Of a stretch of DNA of 64,000 bases, positions 26,321 to 34,644 are shown piece after piece. A program made the translations under genes and the position numbers. The stretch covers positions 62,001 to 126,000 of the forward strand of contig CAWIMW010000008.1 in assembly GCA_963837365.1 (NCBI GenBank), in the 5' to 3' direction. The stretch is from CAWBXL01 sp963837365. GTDB taxonomy: Bacteria > Acidobacteriota > Terriglobia > Terriglobales > Acidobacteriaceae. The notes beneath the pieces are model-generated. The model saw only the letters and a program-made list of their open reading frames with translations, was not told the DNA's origin and made no database searches. Every line of letters starts with the position of its first letter. Position 1 is the first letter of the stretch.

Positions 26321-28444
26321 TTAGCCAGGTCTTCCAGCGTTTCGAACGCCAGATAGGGATTGATCGCGCTTGCGCCGTAACCGATCAGTAGAGCGAAGTG
26401 CATGACCTCGCGCGGCTCGCCGGATTCGATGATCAGTGCGACTTGCGTGCGGGTCTCTTCGCGGACCAGCGAGATTATGCACCGCAGCCAACGCCAGCAA
26501 ACTGGGAATTGGCGCGTAATCTTTATCTACGCCACGGTCGGACAGAATCAGCAGGGTGTAGCCGGACTTAACGGCCAATGAAGCGCGGCGGGCCAATTCA
26601 TCCAGCGCCTGCTTGAAACCAGCTTCTCCATCCGCTACGCGGAACAGCGCGGGAAGCGTGATCGCCAGCAGATCACCCGTAGAAACGCGGCGCAGCTTTT
26701 CCAGATCGCGATTGGTGAGCAGCGGGTGCTCGATGCGCAGGGTGTGGCAGTTGATCGGCTTCTCGTCGAGAATGTTGCGCTCGGTGCCGATGTAGCTGAT
26801 GAGCGACATCACCATCTCTTCGCGGATGGGATCAATCGGCGGATTGGTGACCTGTGCGAAAAGCTGTTTGAAATAACTGAACAACGGCTGGGGCTTGTCA
26901 GAGAGACATGCCAACGGTGTATCGGTACCCATCGAGCCGATCGGTTCCTCTCCCTGGCGGGCCATGGGTTCGAGAATCATCTTCAGATCTTCATCGGTGT
27001 AGCCGAATGCGCGCTGACGGCGGACGATGGTTGACTGGTCGGCGCCATGGACACGCGAAGGCTCCGGCAGTTGGTCCATGCGGATCTGGTTCTCTTTGAG
27101 CCATTGCTCGTAGGGCTGGCGCGAAGACAACTTCTTCTTAATTTCTTTGTCGCCGATGATGCGGCCTTCGACTGTATCTACCAGGAACATCTTGCCGGGT
27201 TGCAAGCGGCCCTTCGACTTCACCCGCTCTGGTTCGATGGCCAGCACGCCGGTCTCGGAGGAGAGCACGACCAGATCGTCATGCGTAACTACGTAGCGGC
27301 CGGGACGCAGGCCGTTGCGATCGAGAGTCGCACCGATTACTTTTCCATCGGTAAAAGCGATGGCTGCGGGGCCATCCCACGGCTCCATCAAGGATGCATG
27401 GTACTCGTAGAAGGAACGCTTCTCGGGCTTGATGTGGGGATTGCCGGCCCAGGCTTCCGGGATGAGCATGGCCATCACGTGGGGGATAGACCGTCCCGCC
27501 AGCGTTAGCAGCTCTACGGCATTGTCAAAGTTGGCGGAATCACTTCCACCCGGCGCGATGATGGGAAACAACTTCTTGATGTCGTCGCCGAACAGCGGAC
27601 TTTCCAGGATGGACTGACGTGCGTGCATCCAGGCGACGTTCCCCTTAAGGGTGTTGATCTCGCCGTTGTGGGCAATGTAGCGGTACGGGTGCGCCAACTT
27701 CCAACTGGGGAACGTATTGGTTGAGAAACGCTGATGCACCAGGCACAGGGAACTCATTACGTCGGGATCGGAGAGTTCGCCGTAGAAGTTGGCAATCTGC
27801 GGGGCCAGCAGGAGTCCCTTATAAACGATGGTGCGCACCGATAAAGACGGGAGGTAGAAAAACTCCTTCCCTTCGATATCCGAAGCCAGGATTTCGTTCT
27901 GCACCCGCTTGCGTACGATATAGAGTTTGCGCTCGAAGGTGTCTTCGTCCACACAATCCGGACAACCTACGAAAATCTGCTGAATATAAGGTTGCGAGGC
28001 GCGGGCTACGCGGCCAATGGCGTCGCCGTCCACCGGCGTGTCCCGCCAGCCCAGGACGGTCAATCCTTCTTCGCGGATGACGCGTTCCAGGATTCCTTCC
28101 GTCTGTAAGCGAGGCTGCGTTTCCACAGGCAGGAAAGTCATGCCCACGCCGTACTTTCCCGGCTCGGGCAGTTCGAAGCCGAGAGAGGCACACTCACGCG
28201 CGAAAAACTTGTGGGGAATCTGAATCAGGATGCCGGCGCCGTCGCCGGTTTCCGGGTCGCAGCCGCAGGCCCCGCGGTGGGTGAGGTTAATGAGGACCTG
28301 GATGCCTTTGCGAATGATATCGTGGCTCTTATGCCCGCGGATGCTGGCGACGAAGCCCATGCCGCAGGCGTCGTGTTCGTTGGCAGGGTTGTACATCCCC
28401 TGCGCCGGGGGTAAACCATTGATCGTTTTGTACTGCTTATTCAA
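26321..28444 (-). CDS. gltB: glutamate synthase large subunit, N-terminal fragment
   Basis: This contains the class-II glutaminase domain, with the catalytic cysteine at residue 27 (NEHDACGMGF) after a 26-residue propeptide, and the conserved LRHQRFSTNTFPSW-like block and GEINTLKGN. The TTG start at 28444 gives the propeptide; an in-frame ATG at residue 17 is the alternative. The frame fails near 26475-26490, where HNLAGPRRDPHAS replaces the family's HN-LLVREETRTQVALIIES; removing one inserted C restores it, and the restored frame then runs to a second indel near 26308. The full gene is 23847-28444, about 1,530 codons, the normal size. If the indels are real, glutamate synthase is inactive in this strain. 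Confidence 0.9.
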   Translation of the reverse strand: MNKQYKTINGLPPAQGMYNPANEHDACGMGFVASIRGHKSHDIIRKGIQVLINLTHRGACGCDPETGDGAGILIQIPHKFFARECASLGFELPEPGKYGVGMTFLPVETQPRLQTEGILERVIREEGLTVLGWRDTPVDGDAIGRVARASQPYIQQIFVGCPDCVDEDTFERKLYIVRKRVQNEILASDIEGKEFFYLPSLSVRTIVYKGLLLAPQIANFYGELSDPDVMSSLCLVHQRFSTNTFPSWKLAHPYRYIAHNGEINTLKGNVAWMHARQSILESPLFGDDIKKLFPIIAPGGSDSANFDNAVELLTLAGRSIPHVMAMLIPEAWAGNPHIKPEKRSFYEYHASLMEPWDGPAAIAFTDGKVIGATLDRNGLRPGRYVVTHDDLVVLSSETGVLAIEPERVKSKGRLQPGKMFLVDTVEGRIIGDKEIKKKLSSRQPYEQWLKENQIRMDQLPEPSRVHGADQSTIVRRQRAFGYTDEDLKMILEPMARQGEEPIGSMGTDTPLACLSDKPQPLFSYFKQLFAQVTNPPIDPIREEMVMSLISYIGTERNILDEKPINCHTLRIEHPLLTNRDLEKLRRVSTGDLLAITLPALFRVADGEAGFKQALDELARRASLAVKSGYTLLILSDRGVDKDYAPIPSLLALAAVHNLAGPRRDPHASRTDHRIRRAARGHALRSTDRLRRKRDQSLSGVRNAGRPG

Positions 28445-28730
28445 CCTAAGTTATCTCCGTTTATTGCAAGGCACTAGCCGATAACGTCTTAATCGGCGGC
28501 TGGGCCCCGGAGCTGGAACCAGCCCTGAGGGGAGTATCTATATTATTCGTGGTATTGGGTTTATGAACAGAAAAGAGGTATGCGAAAATTTCGATGCTGA
28601 GGATGGATATTTCCAATCCCGTCGAGACTGTGGTCCGACGCAAGTAATCCAGCCTGGCGTGAATTCTTTGATAGTATGTTGCTTCTGGCCGCACGCCTGC
28701 CTAAGTTGCTGAGGCGCTCGCGTTTAAACG

Positions 28731-28764
28731 ACCCACCGCCGGAATTCGAGGCGCGTGGGTTTTT
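28731..28764 (+). promoter_or_regulatory. terminator-like hairpin in the lysC leader
   Basis: ACCCACCGCC (28731-28740) pairs with GGCGCGTGGGT (28750-28760, one bulge) and is followed by TTTTT, an intrinsic-terminator shape ending 22 bases before the aspartate kinase ATG. No leader peptide rich in Lys, Thr or Met and no lysine riboswitch was recognised in the 343-base gap 28445-28786; otherwise I see nothing in that gap. Confidence 0.45.
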
Positions 28765-28786
28765 ACATGTCAGGCTTTTGGAAACC

Positions 28787-30229
28787 ATGAAATCTGCAAA
28801 ATCAAAGAATAATGTCGCGCCGGTTGTGATGAAGTTTGGCGGAACTTCGGTTGAGAATTCTGAAGCCATTCAACGAGTGGCTGAGATTGTGACCAGCCGC
28901 AAAGGACATGGGCGGGTGGTCGTGGTCAGCGCTCTGGCCAAGGTCACCGACCAATTGGTCGCCATGGGGCAGAAAGCGGCAGCCGGCGATTGCGATGCCA
29001 GTCTGGGCGTTTCCAAGGAGCAGCGCGAACGCCATCTGCGTACGGCGAAGTCACTGCTGGGATCGAAACTTTTCCCCGCGATCGAGCCGAAAATCGAAGC
29101 GGTGTTTGATCAGCTGGAAGATTTCCTGCGCGGGGTTGCGGCAGTTCGGGAACTGTCTCCGCGTAGCAGTGATTATCTGCTCTCTTTCGGCGAATTGATT
29201 TCGAGTGAGATTGTGACCGCGGCTTTCAATGCGCGAGGACTGGATGCGGTTTGGGTAGATTCGCGCAAGTGCGTGGTGACCAATGGCAATCACACGCGTG
29301 CGCTTCCTCTGCTCGATCAAACCCGGGAAAAGGCGCAGGCCATGATCGCTCCCATCGTTGCCAAAGGAAAGATTCCAGTCATGGGGGGATTCATCGCTTC
29401 AACTGCGGAGGGAGTCCCTACCACACTGGGGCGCGGCGGATCAGATTATTCTGCCGCGATCATCGGAGCAGTCCTGGATGCGGAGCGAATAGAGATCTGG
29501 ACTGATGTCGAAGGCATGATGACGACCGATCCGCGACTCTGTCCGGGTGCACGGACGATTGGGCGGATCAGCTTCAATGAAGCCGCCGAGTTGGCTTATT
29601 TCGGCGCCAAGGTGTTGCATCCTGCCACCTTGCTTCCTGCCATCCAGCAGAACATTCCCGTTTATATATTGAACTCGCGGAATGTTAAGAGCACTGGAAC
29701 CGAAATCACGGAGAAAGCACCTCCGGGGAAAGACACTTTCCGCGCGATCACAGCCAAAACTGGGGTGAGCATCGTGACCGTGGTTGCTTCTCGCGGAGTT
29801 ATGGTCCATGGGTTTCTGCGCTCAGTGTTTGAGGCGCTGGACCAGCACGCTGCATCGGTGGACATTGTTGGCATCTCCGAAGTCAGCATGTCGTTCACCA
29901 TGGAGACCAAGCGGCTGCCGCGCGCGCTATTGACTGATTTGGGGAAAATTGCCGAAGTGACTGCTGAAGATCAACAGGCGATCATCTGTCTGGTGGGAGA
30001 CAACATTCACGGCAGGCCTGGAATCGCAGCCAACGTATTCAATACCGTGGCTGCGGCCGGGGTGAACATCCGCATGATTTCCCAGGGCGCTTCGGAAATT
30101 AATATCAGTTTTGTGATTAAGGAAAGCGACGTGCCGCATTGCGTGCGCCAGCTGCATGATCACTTTTTCGGCTCCGCGAAGAGAACCGGGAAAGCCAAGC
30201 CGGGCAAGAAAGTTGCGGCAGGCCGCTGA
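28787..30229 (+). CDS. lysC: aspartate kinase
   Basis: 480 residues. It phosphorylates L-aspartate, the entry to the Lys/Thr/Met pathway. KFGGTSV lies near residue 15, the substrate loop TLGRGGSDYSA follows, then two C-terminal ACT domains (VSIVTVVASRGVMVHGFLRSVFE and GDNIHGRPGIAANVFNTVAAAGV). It is monofunctional, with no dehydrogenase domain; homoserine dehydrogenase is encoded next. ATG 28787 is chosen because the kinase fold starts there; an in-frame ATG at 28676 would add a 37-residue non-homologous leader. The Lys-rich C-terminus is unstructured. Confidence 0.95.
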   Translation: MKSAKSKNNVAPVVMKFGGTSVENSEAIQRVAEIVTSRKGHGRVVVVSALAKVTDQLVAMGQKAAAGDCDASLGVSKEQRERHLRTAKSLLGSKLFPAIEPKIEAVFDQLEDFLRGVAAVRELSPRSSDYLLSFGELISSEIVTAAFNARGLDAVWVDSRKCVVTNGNHTRALPLLDQTREKAQAMIAPIVAKGKIPVMGGFIASTAEGVPTTLGRGGSDYSAAIIGAVLDAERIEIWTDVEGMMTTDPRLCPGARTIGRISFNEAAELAYFGAKVLHPATLLPAIQQNIPVYILNSRNVKSTGTEITEKAPPGKDTFRAITAKTGVSIVTVVASRGVMVHGFLRSVFEALDQHAASVDIVGISEVSMSFTMETKRLPRALLTDLGKIAEVTAEDQQAIICLVGDNIHGRPGIAANVFNTVAAAGVNIRMISQGASEINISFVIKESDVPHCVRQLHDHFFGSAKRTGKAKPGKKVAAGR

Positions 30230-30249
30230 ACCGTTCGCTTAAACCAGCC

Positions 30250-31587
30250 ATGAAGAAGACGAAAACATCTGCGAAGCGCGGCCCCAGCGAAGCTTCAGCA
30301 AAGAAGACTCCCAAGCCATCCGCGTCCAAGCGCACATGCAAGGTTGCTGTTGTGGGCTTTGGGACGGTCGGAAGTTCTGTGGCACGGATATTGACAGAAC
30401 GTGCGCTGGCCGGCCTGGAACTTACTTATATTTGCAATCGCAACGTCTCTCGAAAAAAGGTGAATTGGCTACCAGACTACATAAAGTGGACGGACGACTT
30501 TAACGACGTTCTCAGGTCCGATGCGGACATCGTGGTTGAAGTCATCGGTGGCCTGAAACCTGCGGGGGAGTGGATCCGCAAAGCGCTGGCGACCGGCAAA
30601 TCCGTGGTCACGGCCAACAAGCAGTTGATCTCACGCAGCGGGCCGGAGCTCGAACAACTGGCGCGCGAGCATGATTGCCACATTGTGTTTGGCGCCTCGG
30701 TGGCCGGCGGAGTACCGGTCATCTCCGGGCTGGAAGAAGGGCTGGCGGGAGATGAGCTGTTTCGGATTTATGGAATTCTGAATGGTACGTGCAACTATAT
30801 TCTCAGCCAGATTGAGAGTGCCGGAGTTTCATTCGAAGAAGCGCTTGGGGAGGCGCAGAAATTAGGATTTGCCGAAGCTGATCCGACCGAAGATGTCGAC
30901 GGCCTGGACGCGCGCGCGAAGCTGGCCATTCTGGCGCGCATGGGCCTGCACAGCAGCGCCAGTCCGGAGCAAATTGTGGCGCGATCCATATCACCAATCA
31001 CCGCACTGGATTTTAACTACGCGAAATACCTGGATTGCACCATCCGGCAAATTGCCTGGGCGCAACTGGAAAATGATCATTTATTTGCGGCGGTTCAACC
31101 CGCCCTCATCGGATTCTTATCGCCCCTTGCACGCGTAGAGGGCAGCCGCAATCTGGTGACTGCCACCGGCAAGTTCGGCGGAGAGACGGTGTTCGGCGGG
31201 CACGGGGCGGGTGGAAATCCGACGGCCGTCGCTGTGGTTTCTGACATTATCGCCATCGCGCGTTCGCAGCGAGGCGAGAGGACCGGGCTGGCCCATATTC
31301 CGGAAACAGCCCACCCGATTTCCGCTGATTTCACAACCCGTCACTACTTGAGGTTTATGGTGGATGACCGGCCGGGAATCATCGCGGCAATCGCCACGAT
31401 TCTCTCCGAATACGCGATTAATATTGATTCGGTACTCCAGAAACCGGGCTTCTCCAAGACCAGCCTGCCTTTTGTGATCACGCTGGAATCCTGCAAGGCT
31501 TCTCTGGTGGACAAGGCGATTGAACGAATCGGCCAGCTCGATTTCCTGGTTGAGCCTTGCCTGCATTTGCCGATTCTGGAGGATTAA
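30250..31587 (+). CDS. hom: homoserine dehydrogenase
   Basis: 445 residues. It reduces aspartate semialdehyde to homoserine. After a Lys/Ser-rich extension of about 30 residues come the NAD(P) fold CKVAVVGFGTVGSSVARIL, the VVTANKQLIS block, the catalytic core GILNGTCNYIL and ADPTEDVDGLDARAKLAIL, and a C-terminal ACT domain (VDDRPGIIAAIATILSEYAINI). It is 20 bases after lysC and almost certainly co-transcribed. ACT-mediated threonine feedback is expected by family. The basic N-terminal extension is unusual but plausible as disordered. Confidence 0.95.
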   Translation: MKKTKTSAKRGPSEASAKKTPKPSASKRTCKVAVVGFGTVGSSVARILTERALAGLELTYICNRNVSRKKVNWLPDYIKWTDDFNDVLRSDADIVVEVIGGLKPAGEWIRKALATGKSVVTANKQLISRSGPELEQLAREHDCHIVFGASVAGGVPVISGLEEGLAGDELFRIYGILNGTCNYILSQIESAGVSFEEALGEAQKLGFAEADPTEDVDGLDARAKLAILARMGLHSSASPEQIVARSISPITALDFNYAKYLDCTIRQIAWAQLENDHLFAAVQPALIGFLSPLARVEGSRNLVTATGKFGGETVFGGHGAGGNPTAVAVVSDIIAIARSQRGERTGLAHIPETAHPISADFTTRHYLRFMVDDRPGIIAAIATILSEYAINIDSVLQKPGFSKTSLPFVITLESCKASLVDKAIERIGQLDFLVEPCLHLPILED

Positions 31588-31609
31588 ATCAGTTACCTTT
31601 TCTTAGCCG

Positions 31610-32257
31610 CTAGTTCCTGACGATTTTGAAATTGAAATCCCCCGTCTTGTACATCCCATAGAGCCGAATCCAGATGGGCAGCAGTTGTTCGGTGGCGCGG
31701 GCGTTGGTGATGTCCCCCATATCAATGATGGACTTCCATCCGAACTTTTGAAGCAATCCCTTAACTTGCGCCTTGGCATCGGCGTCGTTGCCGCAGATGA
31801 AGAGATCGTGATCGCCCTTCACCCGGGCCGGCTCAATCATGACCTGGCAGTTCACGGTATTGAGGGCTTTGACCACGCGAGTCTCCGGGAGCTCCCGCTG
31901 CAAGCTTTCGCCTAGTGAATCGGTATTACAGATGGAAAGCGTCGGCGGCATGCCGTGCGAGAAGTCGAGTGGATTGGAGACATCAATCAAGATCTTTCCG
32001 GCCAGATCTTTTCGCTCCACCGAGCGCAGGATGTCAAGCCCGACCGCACCCGAGGTGCAATTCAAGAGCACTTCGCCGAAGTGGACAGTGTCGCGGAAGG
32101 TTCCAATGTGGCCACTCGGACCTACACTTTCAAGCCACACCTTGGCTTCTTTGTTATCCGCGGACCGCGAGCCCATCATGACCTCATGGCCCATTGCCAC
32201 CAGCTTTGTGGCCAGCGTCTTCCCCACCATTCCAGTGCCCATCACTCCATATTTCAT
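31610..32257 (-). CDS. F420-type NADP oxidoreductase family protein
   Basis: 215 residues from ATG 32257, where the fold begins with KYGVMGTGMVGKTLATKLVAMGHEV, the Rossmann dinucleotide loop; the longer frame to 32329 is rejected as non-homologous leader. The family pattern continues with MMGSRSADN, LIDVSNPLDF, VVKALNTVNCQVM and the C-terminal IDMGDITNARATEQLLP. Many members outside archaea and actinobacteria use NADP with other electron carriers, so F420 use is not claimed. It is divergent from an HxlR regulator 106 bases away, a pairing often seen for quinone- or aldehyde-stress reductases. Confidence 0.85.
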   Translation of the reverse strand: MKYGVMGTGMVGKTLATKLVAMGHEVMMGSRSADNKEAKVWLESVGPSGHIGTFRDTVHFGEVLLNCTSGAVGLDILRSVERKDLAGKILIDVSNPLDFSHGMPPTLSICNTDSLGESLQRELPETRVVKALNTVNCQVMIEPARVKGDHDLFICGNDADAKAQVKGLLQKFGWKSIIDMGDITNARATEQLLPIWIRLYGMYKTGDFNFKIVRN

Positions 32258-32329
32258 ATGCGTACTCTCCCTTGTCTTCATTCCTAACAGAATGCTTGTT
32301 GTGCAAGCAAGTACCGACAAAAAAGTCAT

Positions 32330-32351
32330 ATACTTACGTTTTTGAAAGTAT
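32330..32351. promoter_or_regulatory. candidate HxlR operator
   Basis: ATACTT (32330-32335) and AAGTAT (32346-32351) form an inverted repeat with a ten-base spacer in the divergent gap between the NADP reductase and the HxlR gene. The TACTT...AAGTA layout is close to the TACT/AGTA boxes known for YodB/HypR-type HxlR proteins. Position fits a shared operator that represses the reductase and the regulator itself. Confidence 0.55.
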
Positions 32352-32363
32352 GGAGCGACAGCA

Positions 32364-32714
32364 ATGCGTGCGAACCAGCGTGTCTACTACTGTCCAGTTG
32401 AAGTGAGCCTCGACAAGATCGGCGGCAAGTGGAAGCCGCTGGTACTGTGGCATCTGCATAGCCGGACACGGCGGTTTGGTGAACTAAAACGTCTAATTCC
32501 CACCGTGACCGAAAAGATGTTGACTGAAACTTTGCGGCAGTTGGAGGGCGATGGAATCGTGCACCGTGAAGTCTATCGGCAAGTTCCCCCTAAAGTTGAA
32601 TATTCACTGACGCGTAATGGCAAGGAATTGGAAGGCCTGCTCCAGCAACTATGTTCGTGGGGCAAGAAATACGCGGACCGAAATCACATTGAGATCAGGG
32701 TTCCGCAAAAATGA
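32364..32714 (+). CDS. HxlR-family winged-helix regulator
   Basis: 116 residues with the complete HxlR domain: a cysteine near the N-terminus (VYYCPVEVSLDKIGGKWKPL), the helix pair WHLHSRTRRFGELKRLIPTV, recognition region TEKMLTETLRQLEGDGIVHREV and wing PPKVEYSLTRNG. The N-terminal Cys is the thiol used as a redox/quinone sensor in YodB-like members. It is divergent from an NADP reductase, with an inverted repeat between them that overlaps the start region. Confidence 0.93.
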   Translation: MRANQRVYYCPVEVSLDKIGGKWKPLVLWHLHSRTRRFGELKRLIPTVTEKMLTETLRQLEGDGIVHREVYRQVPPKVEYSLTRNGKELEGLLQQLCSWGKKYADRNHIEIRVPQK

Positions 32715-32760
32715 TGCTGGCGCACGTGATTCATAAAAATAGGATTTCTAGACAAAAATA

Positions 32761-33292
32761 CTAGTACCATTCCCTCGCGCGTGCCTTGCAGCTCGGGCAT
32801 AGCTCGCCGCGCTTCAAGTCTATTAGCTCCACCGTGTGGGAAGAGGCCATGACACATTGATAATCCTCGCAATGGGTCAAACCGACCGTATGTCCCAACT
32901 CATGTAGTGTTTCCTTTAAGAGCCGGTCCCGTAGCAGGGAGTAGTCAGGAAGCAGGCCGTAGGATTCCTGCCTCAACCTGTGGTACGACACCAGCGCGCA
33001 CGTGCCGCCCAACTGTGCTTCTCCGAACACGAATGTCAGAATCGGGATATAGAGATCAACCGAGGTGACTCCGAGCAAACGCCAGCAATCCCGCCCGACG
33101 GTTGCCTGCATCAACTCAAGCAGGTCCGACGAGTGGTACTGTTGGCGTTCACCATGGAACATGGGGGCCGGGTCCAATGGTTTTCGGAAGAATTTCACAA
33201 CGGACCGGAACGACCTTAGGAATAGTGTCGGCCAGACTGCGCAGCAGTCCGGCATCGACGCTCCCTACCTCGAGCAATTGCACCAGCTTCAT
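32761..33292 (-). CDS. amzA: archaemetzincin-type metalloprotease, one frameshift
   Basis: The catalytic part carries HELGHTVGLTHCEDYQCVM, the extended zinc signature HExxHxxGxxHCxxxxCxM of archaemetzincins (peptidase M54), and the downstream LCPSCKAR pair of structural cysteines. The N-terminus MKLVQLLEVGSVDAGLLRSL begins at ATG 33292 in another frame; an extra A in AAAA at 33181-33184 separates the two parts, and removing it gives EILPKPLDPAPMFHGERQQY without a break. The ATG overlaps the stop of the NtrC-like regulator (ATGA), so the protease belongs to the redox operon. The substrate is unknown. A fragment starting at 33255 is readable in the second frame. Confidence 0.82.
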
Positions 33293-34644
33293 CGGCTTTC
33301 AACCGTCGTCCTGGTCCAACCATATTTTTTGAGCTTGTGATGGAGGGTGACCCGGTCAATGCCGAGCACGTCGGCGGCGCGGCTCTGGTTCTCCCCGCAT
33401 TGTTCGAGCACGCGGAGGATGTGGACCCGTTCAATCTCCTCCAAGGTTTTGCCTGCGCCGTTGGCAACGGGTTGTGGCTTAAAAGAAAAATCCTGCTCCC
33501 GCAGTTCGGGTTCCTGGCCCATCACCATGGCGCGTTCAATTGCATTCTCCAGTTCACGTATGTTGCCCGGCCAGGATTGTTCCTGTAATTGATTCATGGC
33601 CGCGGCCGAAATACGGCTGATTTTCTTATTCATGGCTTGGGCGAAATTGTGTATGAAGTGGTCCACCAGGAGCGGAATGTCCTCGCGGCGCTCGCGCAAG
33701 GATGGAAGTTCCATGCGAAAGACGTTGAGGCGATAGAACAAGTCGGGACGAAACTTGCCTTCCTCAATCAGCTTTTCCAGATTCTTATTGGTAGCGGCAA
33801 CGCAGCGGAAATCAACTTTGATGACCTGATTGCCGCCCACGCGCGTAATCTCGCGTTCCTGCAACACGCGCAGCAGATCGGTCTGGCTCTTCAGGCTGAT
33901 ATCGCCGATTTCATCGAGAAAGACGGTCCCGCCTTCGGCGATTTCAAACTTTCCCTTCTTGCGGTATAACGCGCCGGTAAATGCGCCTTTTTCATGGCCG
34001 AACAGCTCGCTCTCCAGAAGCGTTTCGGTCAAGGCACCGCAGTGGATCGGGACCAGGGGATGAAAGCGGCGCACACTGGCGGCGTGAATCGCCTGAGCAA
34101 CCAATTCTTTGCCCGTCCCGCTCTCACCCGTGATCAATACGGTGGCGTCGGTTGGCCCGACGGTGTTGATGGCTTCGAAAACTTTTCTCATGGCGGGGCT
34201 TTGCCCTACCATGGCATCCGGGCGGGTGGCCTCTACGACCGTCTCGCGCAAGCGGATGTTTTCTAATTCGGTGCGGCGGTGAGCAATGGCCTTTTTGACC
34301 AGATGAGAGATTTCGTCAGGGTCCAGGGGCTTGCTTACGTAGTCATAGGCGCCATTCTTCAAAGCTGCAACCGCGGTTTCGACGGAGGCATAGCCGGTCA
34401 TGATGATGACGGTCAGGTCGGGATCAATTTCGTGCAGACGCTTTTGCAATTCGATTCCGTCAGTGCCACGCATCTTAATATCGAGCAGCGCGAGGTCCCA
34501 GTGTCCCTCAGCCATGCGGGTAAGGGCCTCATTGGCATTCTCGGCCGCGCCGATTTCGTAACCTTCTTCACGAAACCATTTGCCCAGCGAATCGCGCACG
34601 CTTAATTCGTCGTCCACGATCAGCAGTCTTCCTTGGGTGCTCAT
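33289..34644 (-). CDS. sigma-54-dependent response regulator of the redox operon
   Basis: 451 residues: receiver domain with phospho-Asp at about 55 (LLDIKMRGTDG), AAA+ domain with GESGTGKE (173-180), GAFTGA loop (220-225, canonical), Walker B GGTVFLDEIGD, and a Fis-type helix-turn-helix (NQSRAADVLGIDRVTLHHKLKKYG). It is the cognate partner of the heme-type kinase upstream, with which it shares a four-base stop/start overlap; the stop overlaps the archaemetzincin start. It is expected to activate an RpoN promoter, possibly the operon's own. Confidence 0.95.
   Translation of the reverse strand: MSTQGRLLIVDDELSVRDSLGKWFREEGYEIGAAENANEALTRMAEGHWDLALLDIKMRGTDGIELQKRLHEIDPDLTVIIMTGYASVETAVAALKNGAYDYVSKPLDPDEISHLVKKAIAHRRTELENIRLRETVVEATRPDAMVGQSPAMRKVFEAINTVGPTDATVLITGESGTGKELVAQAIHAASVRRFHPLVPIHCGALTETLLESELFGHEKGAFTGALYRKKGKFEIAEGGTVFLDEIGDISLKSQTDLLRVLQEREITRVGGNQVIKVDFRCVAATNKNLEKLIEEGKFRPDLFYRLNVFRMELPSLRERREDIPLLVDHFIHNFAQAMNKKISRISAAAMNQLQEQSWPGNIRELENAIERAMVMGQEPELREQDFSFKPQPVANGAGKTLEEIERVHILRVLEQCGENQSRAADVLGIDRVTLHHKLKKYGWTRTTVESR

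Noticed and set aside
28445..28786. Lysine riboswitch upstream of aspartate kinase
   Set aside because: None of the conserved L-box elements is recognisable; only a terminator-like hairpin is seen.
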